Shown here piece after piece: positions 14,636 to 17,007 of a DNA stretch of 17,007 nucleotides (position 1 is its first letter; each line of letters begins with the position of its first letter). The stretch is from an uncultured Bacteroidales bacterium (GTDB lineage Bacteria; Bacteroidota; Bacteroidia; Bacteroidales; F082). Position numbers and translations under genes: made by a program. The notes beneath the pieces were generated by a model. That model did no database searches and was not told where the DNA came from. It saw only the letters and a program-made list of their open reading frames with translations. The stretch covers positions 1-17,007 of the forward strand of contig CALAZZ010000106.1 in NCBI GenBank assembly GCA_937926515.1, read 5' to 3'.

Positions 14636-16843
14636 ATGAAAATGCTAAAAAATCAACTCTTTACCTTGGTCTTTGCATCATTTGGCCTTGCTGCCAATGC
14701 CCAACAATCAAGCCTTGGAGACACATTGGGAGCTTTCAATGCCGGCATATTAACCCCAACGCCCGACAGGGGGTTATCGGGACTGGCCTTTATTGATGGA
14801 CATTATTACTTATCCGGATTCGATCCTGATGGTGGATATGTATCAAAAATATACAAAATCAGCGGCGACGGGCAGCAGCTCATAAGCTTTTGGTCCTATC
14901 CCGGCCTGATTGGCGGCATCAAGGGTCTGGCCTACGATGGTGATTTTCTTTACGGGGCCGGCATGAATGCCATTTATCAAATCAATTTCCAAACGGGAAT
15001 GGTCACCGATACCATCTCTTCACCCCTATATTACGCAAGTGGTTTGGTTTATGACCCGGAGACGGATCATTTTTGGGTAAGTGGCGATGGCAATCAGCTA
15101 TACGAGATTGACAGAAACGGCAACATACTCAACATCATTAGCTTTATCAACGACCTGCCAACTGCTGGCCTTGCATGGGACAGCTGGACAGTGGGCGGGC
15201 CCTACCTCTGGGTTTGGTCCATGTTGTATGAACCGGATGTTGTACACCCCAAAGCCTATCAAATCAAGGCTTCCACAGGTCAGCTTACAGGTGTAACCTT
15301 CGAGGGTATAAGCACATCGCCTTTTGGTACAGACCAGGCGCTTTCGCTCTGTTTGTCTGACGAAATTGTGGAGGGCAAGGTGTCTTTTGCCGCCCTGCAT
15401 GGGTCAAACTTTCAAAGTGCGGGCGACGGGCTCGACTGGGTTGTGCTTTACGACCTCGATCCGGAAGGAACAGGAGTACCCTGTCCCATATTGAATGTCG
15501 ACCCTAACTTTTTGCAAAACAACCTCATTTTTAACGATTCAATCGAGGTGGATATCAACATCTTTAACCTGGCCGCTGAATATAGCCTCAATTGGCTGGC
15601 GCTGCTTGAATACCCCGAAAATGAAACCAATCCGCCCGGAGAGGTGTTGCAGCAATTCAATGGCACCGAACTGGCTTCTCCATTTACCGAAAACGCATTA
15701 AAATCAGTTGTTTTTCTTGACGATCACATTTATATCGCAGCACGTCCCGGTCCGGGCAGCGAGGCCTTCTTGTTGAAAATAACAAACAATGGTTCAGCCA
15801 TAGTAGAGGCGATTCCCTTATACTTTTCGCCTTATGGTGGAACAGCCCTGGCTACCGATGGCACTTACCTCTATGCTACAGCTACCTATGTAATCTTGAA
15901 ATTTGATCCGCAAACCTTCGAGGTGGTCGAAACAATTCCGAAAACCAACTTTTCAGCAACAGCCATGGCAGTAGATCAACAAAGCAACCTGATTTATCTT
16001 GCAGGCAATAGCGTCATAAAGGTGATTAATTTCCAGGGTGAAGAGGTGAACTTTTATGTAACCCCCTACAGCATCAATGGCCTTACCTGGGACAATTGGT
16101 CGCCGGGAGCTCCTTTTCTATGGGTATCCACCATGGGTGTTAACGGCCCCGAGGTTTACCGCATTCACCCCTCCACGGGCTTACAAACAGGACTTTCTTT
16201 TGAAGGAACCAATTTTAACACCAACGACTCACTTACCGATATGGCTAGTGATATTTTTGTTACGCCTGACTGGCAGCAAAACAAGCTTGTAATAATAGCT
16301 CTTCAGAAAAGTACAGATAATGGGGGACAACTCAACGACCAGGTGGTTGTTTATGATTTAGCCACTGTGCCGCCTCCGGGCTGGATCGAAATCGTCGGGA
16401 TTTCAACAGGTACCATAGCACCAGGCCAAACGGAAATCCTTACCGTAAAACTGAAGGCCATTATGGAAGACACCTTGATGACAGCCAATATTGTGATCAA
16501 CAACAACAGTGTGGTCAACCCGCGGCTGGTTGTGCCGGTAGCATTTTTCATGGAAGCAGATGGCACAGCCGTTGGCATCCTCGAAAACCCGCTGGCTGCC
16601 GATAAGCTTGTACGCAGCATATATCCCAACCCTGCTGCTGATAAGCTAACCATAAGGATCAACCAACCAGCAAACAAGCTTAAAGTTGATCTGTACAGCA
16701 GCATGGGTAAGCTTGTAAAATCCTATTCGCTTCCGGCAAAGGAGCAACTAACGCTGGATGTTTCAGCACTCAAACAGGGTATTTATATGCTGGTAATCAA
16801 TGACGGGGTCATCTCGGAGCAGCACAAACTGATCATTCGCTGA
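14636..16843 (+). CDS. Secreted two-repeat propeller-like protein with HYDIN-like segment and T9SS sorting domain
   Basis: 735 residues. Signal peptide MKMLKNQLFTLVFASFGLAANAQ; the ATG at 14636 is preferred over the one two codons on. The body is an internal duplication with a period of about 307 residues: GDTLGAFNAGILTP (from residue 28) parallels GEVLQQFNGTELAS (from residue 335), and later GLAWDSWTVGGPYLWVWS parallels GLTWDNWSPGAPFLWVST, both followed by a KAYQIKASTGQLTG / EVYRIHPSTGLQTG pair. Each half has short beta blades such as YLYATATYVILKFDPQT, so beta-propeller folds are likely (inference). Residues about 582-646 (ISTGTIAPGQTEILTVKLKA) resemble the ASPM/SPD-2/HYDIN Ig-like family, with a shorter related segment after the first half (about 285-330). 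Residues about 660-735 are a type A T9SS tail (YPNPAADKLTI, LKQGIYMLVI). No catalytic motif is seen; surface binding or adhesion is a guess. Confidence 0.85.
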   Translation: MKMLKNQLFTLVFASFGLAANAQQSSLGDTLGAFNAGILTPTPDRGLSGLAFIDGHYYLSGFDPDGGYVSKIYKISGDGQQLISFWSYPGLIGGIKGLAYDGDFLYGAGMNAIYQINFQTGMVTDTISSPLYYASGLVYDPETDHFWVSGDGNQLYEIDRNGNILNIISFINDLPTAGLAWDSWTVGGPYLWVWSMLYEPDVVHPKAYQIKASTGQLTGVTFEGISTSPFGTDQALSLCLSDEIVEGKVSFAALHGSNFQSAGDGLDWVVLYDLDPEGTGVPCPILNVDPNFLQNNLIFNDSIEVDINIFNLAAEYSLNWLALLEYPENETNPPGEVLQQFNGTELASPFTENALKSVVFLDDHIYIAARPGPGSEAFLLKITNNGSAIVEAIPLYFSPYGGTALATDGTYLYATATYVILKFDPQTFEVVETIPKTNFSATAMAVDQQSNLIYLAGNSVIKVINFQGEEVNFYVTPYSINGLTWDNWSPGAPFLWVSTMGVNGPEVYRIHPSTGLQTGLSFEGTNFNTNDSLTDMASDIFVTPDWQQNKLVIIALQKSTDNGGQLNDQVVVYDLATVPPPGWIEIVGISTGTIAPGQTEILTVKLKAIMEDTLMTANIVINNNSVVNPRLVVPVAFFMEADGTAVGILENPLAADKLVRSIYPNPAADKLTIRINQPANKLKVDLYSSMGKLVKSYSLPAKEQLTLDVSALKQGIYMLVINDGVISEQHKLIIR

Positions 16844-16883
16844 AAACCTACATTACCATTACGGGATTTTAAAAATAAAGAAC

Positions 16884-17007
16884 ATGAGAAGGATAAAAAA
16901 CACAATGATGCTGCTTGCCTTTATGGCTATGACAAGCCTGGGCATGGCACAACCACAAATATACGTCAACGCCTGGTATCTGAACTATGGCGATGTGCCT
17001 TATGGCA
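16884..17007 (+). CDS. Exported protein, N-terminal fragment (runs off the right edge)
   Basis: The window holds the first 41 codons, starting at ATG 16884, 40 bp after the previous stop, with no clear Shine-Dalgarno. The N-terminus MRRIKNTMMLLAFMAMTSLG is a typical signal peptide ending near GMAQ. The mature part begins PQIYVNAWYLNYGDVPYG, which resembles the start of HYDIN/choice-of-anchor-D domains (pattern L-x-F-G-x-V-P-x-G), so it may be a relative of the gene before it. Too short to classify further; a T9SS tail cannot be checked. Confidence 0.7.
   Translation, partial: MRRIKNTMMLLAFMAMTSLGMAQPQIYVNAWYLNYGDVPYG

Overview
The window looks like chromosomal DNA of a Bacteroidota bacterium (Bacteroidales/Flavobacteriales-like; genus not resolved). 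The evidence is two proteins ending in type IX secretion (T9SS) C-terminal sorting domains, mostly weak Shine-Dalgarno signals, one exact TAnnTTTG-type promoter element, and a gene string (DUF4175 protein, small HATPase-like protein, ybeY, mnmG) that I recall as typical of this phylum. I see no mobile element, CRISPR array, rRNA or tRNA.

Left two thirds (1-12167): seven genes, all on the minus strand, read from right to left. They are a large membrane-anchored coiled-coil DUF4175 protein, a small degenerate GHKL/HATPase-like protein, the rRNA-maturation factor YbeY, the tRNA-modification enzyme MnmG, a zinc-ribbon SAM methyltransferase, a very large polytopic sensor histidine kinase, and a polysaccharide flippase that runs off the left edge. 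The first five are packed with overlaps or gaps of 30 bp or less and probably form one operon. The kinase follows after about 100-130 bp and the flippase 62 bp later.

The most striking signal is a pair of 16-bp sites, TGTTCCACGTGAAACA, at 6033-6048 (minus orientation) and 7939-7954 (plus orientation). They match the classic Bacillus-type parS (ParB/Spo0J) site exactly and bracket mnmG. The first contains the GTG start codon of the methyltransferase; the second fills most of the ybeY-mnmG gap. This suggests the locus is a chromosome-segregation centromere and probably lies in the origin-proximal part of the chromosome, although no parA, parB, dnaA or rsmG is in the window.

Right third (12280-17007): plus-strand genes for exported proteins. 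They are an M1-family metallopeptidase with a T9SS tail, a 385-bp intergenic stretch with short repeats, a secreted protein made of two divergent ~300-residue propeller-like halves plus a HYDIN/ASPM-like Ig segment and a T9SS tail, and the first 41 codons of another exported protein cut by the window edge. A divergent intergenic region (12168-12279) separates the two transcription blocks.
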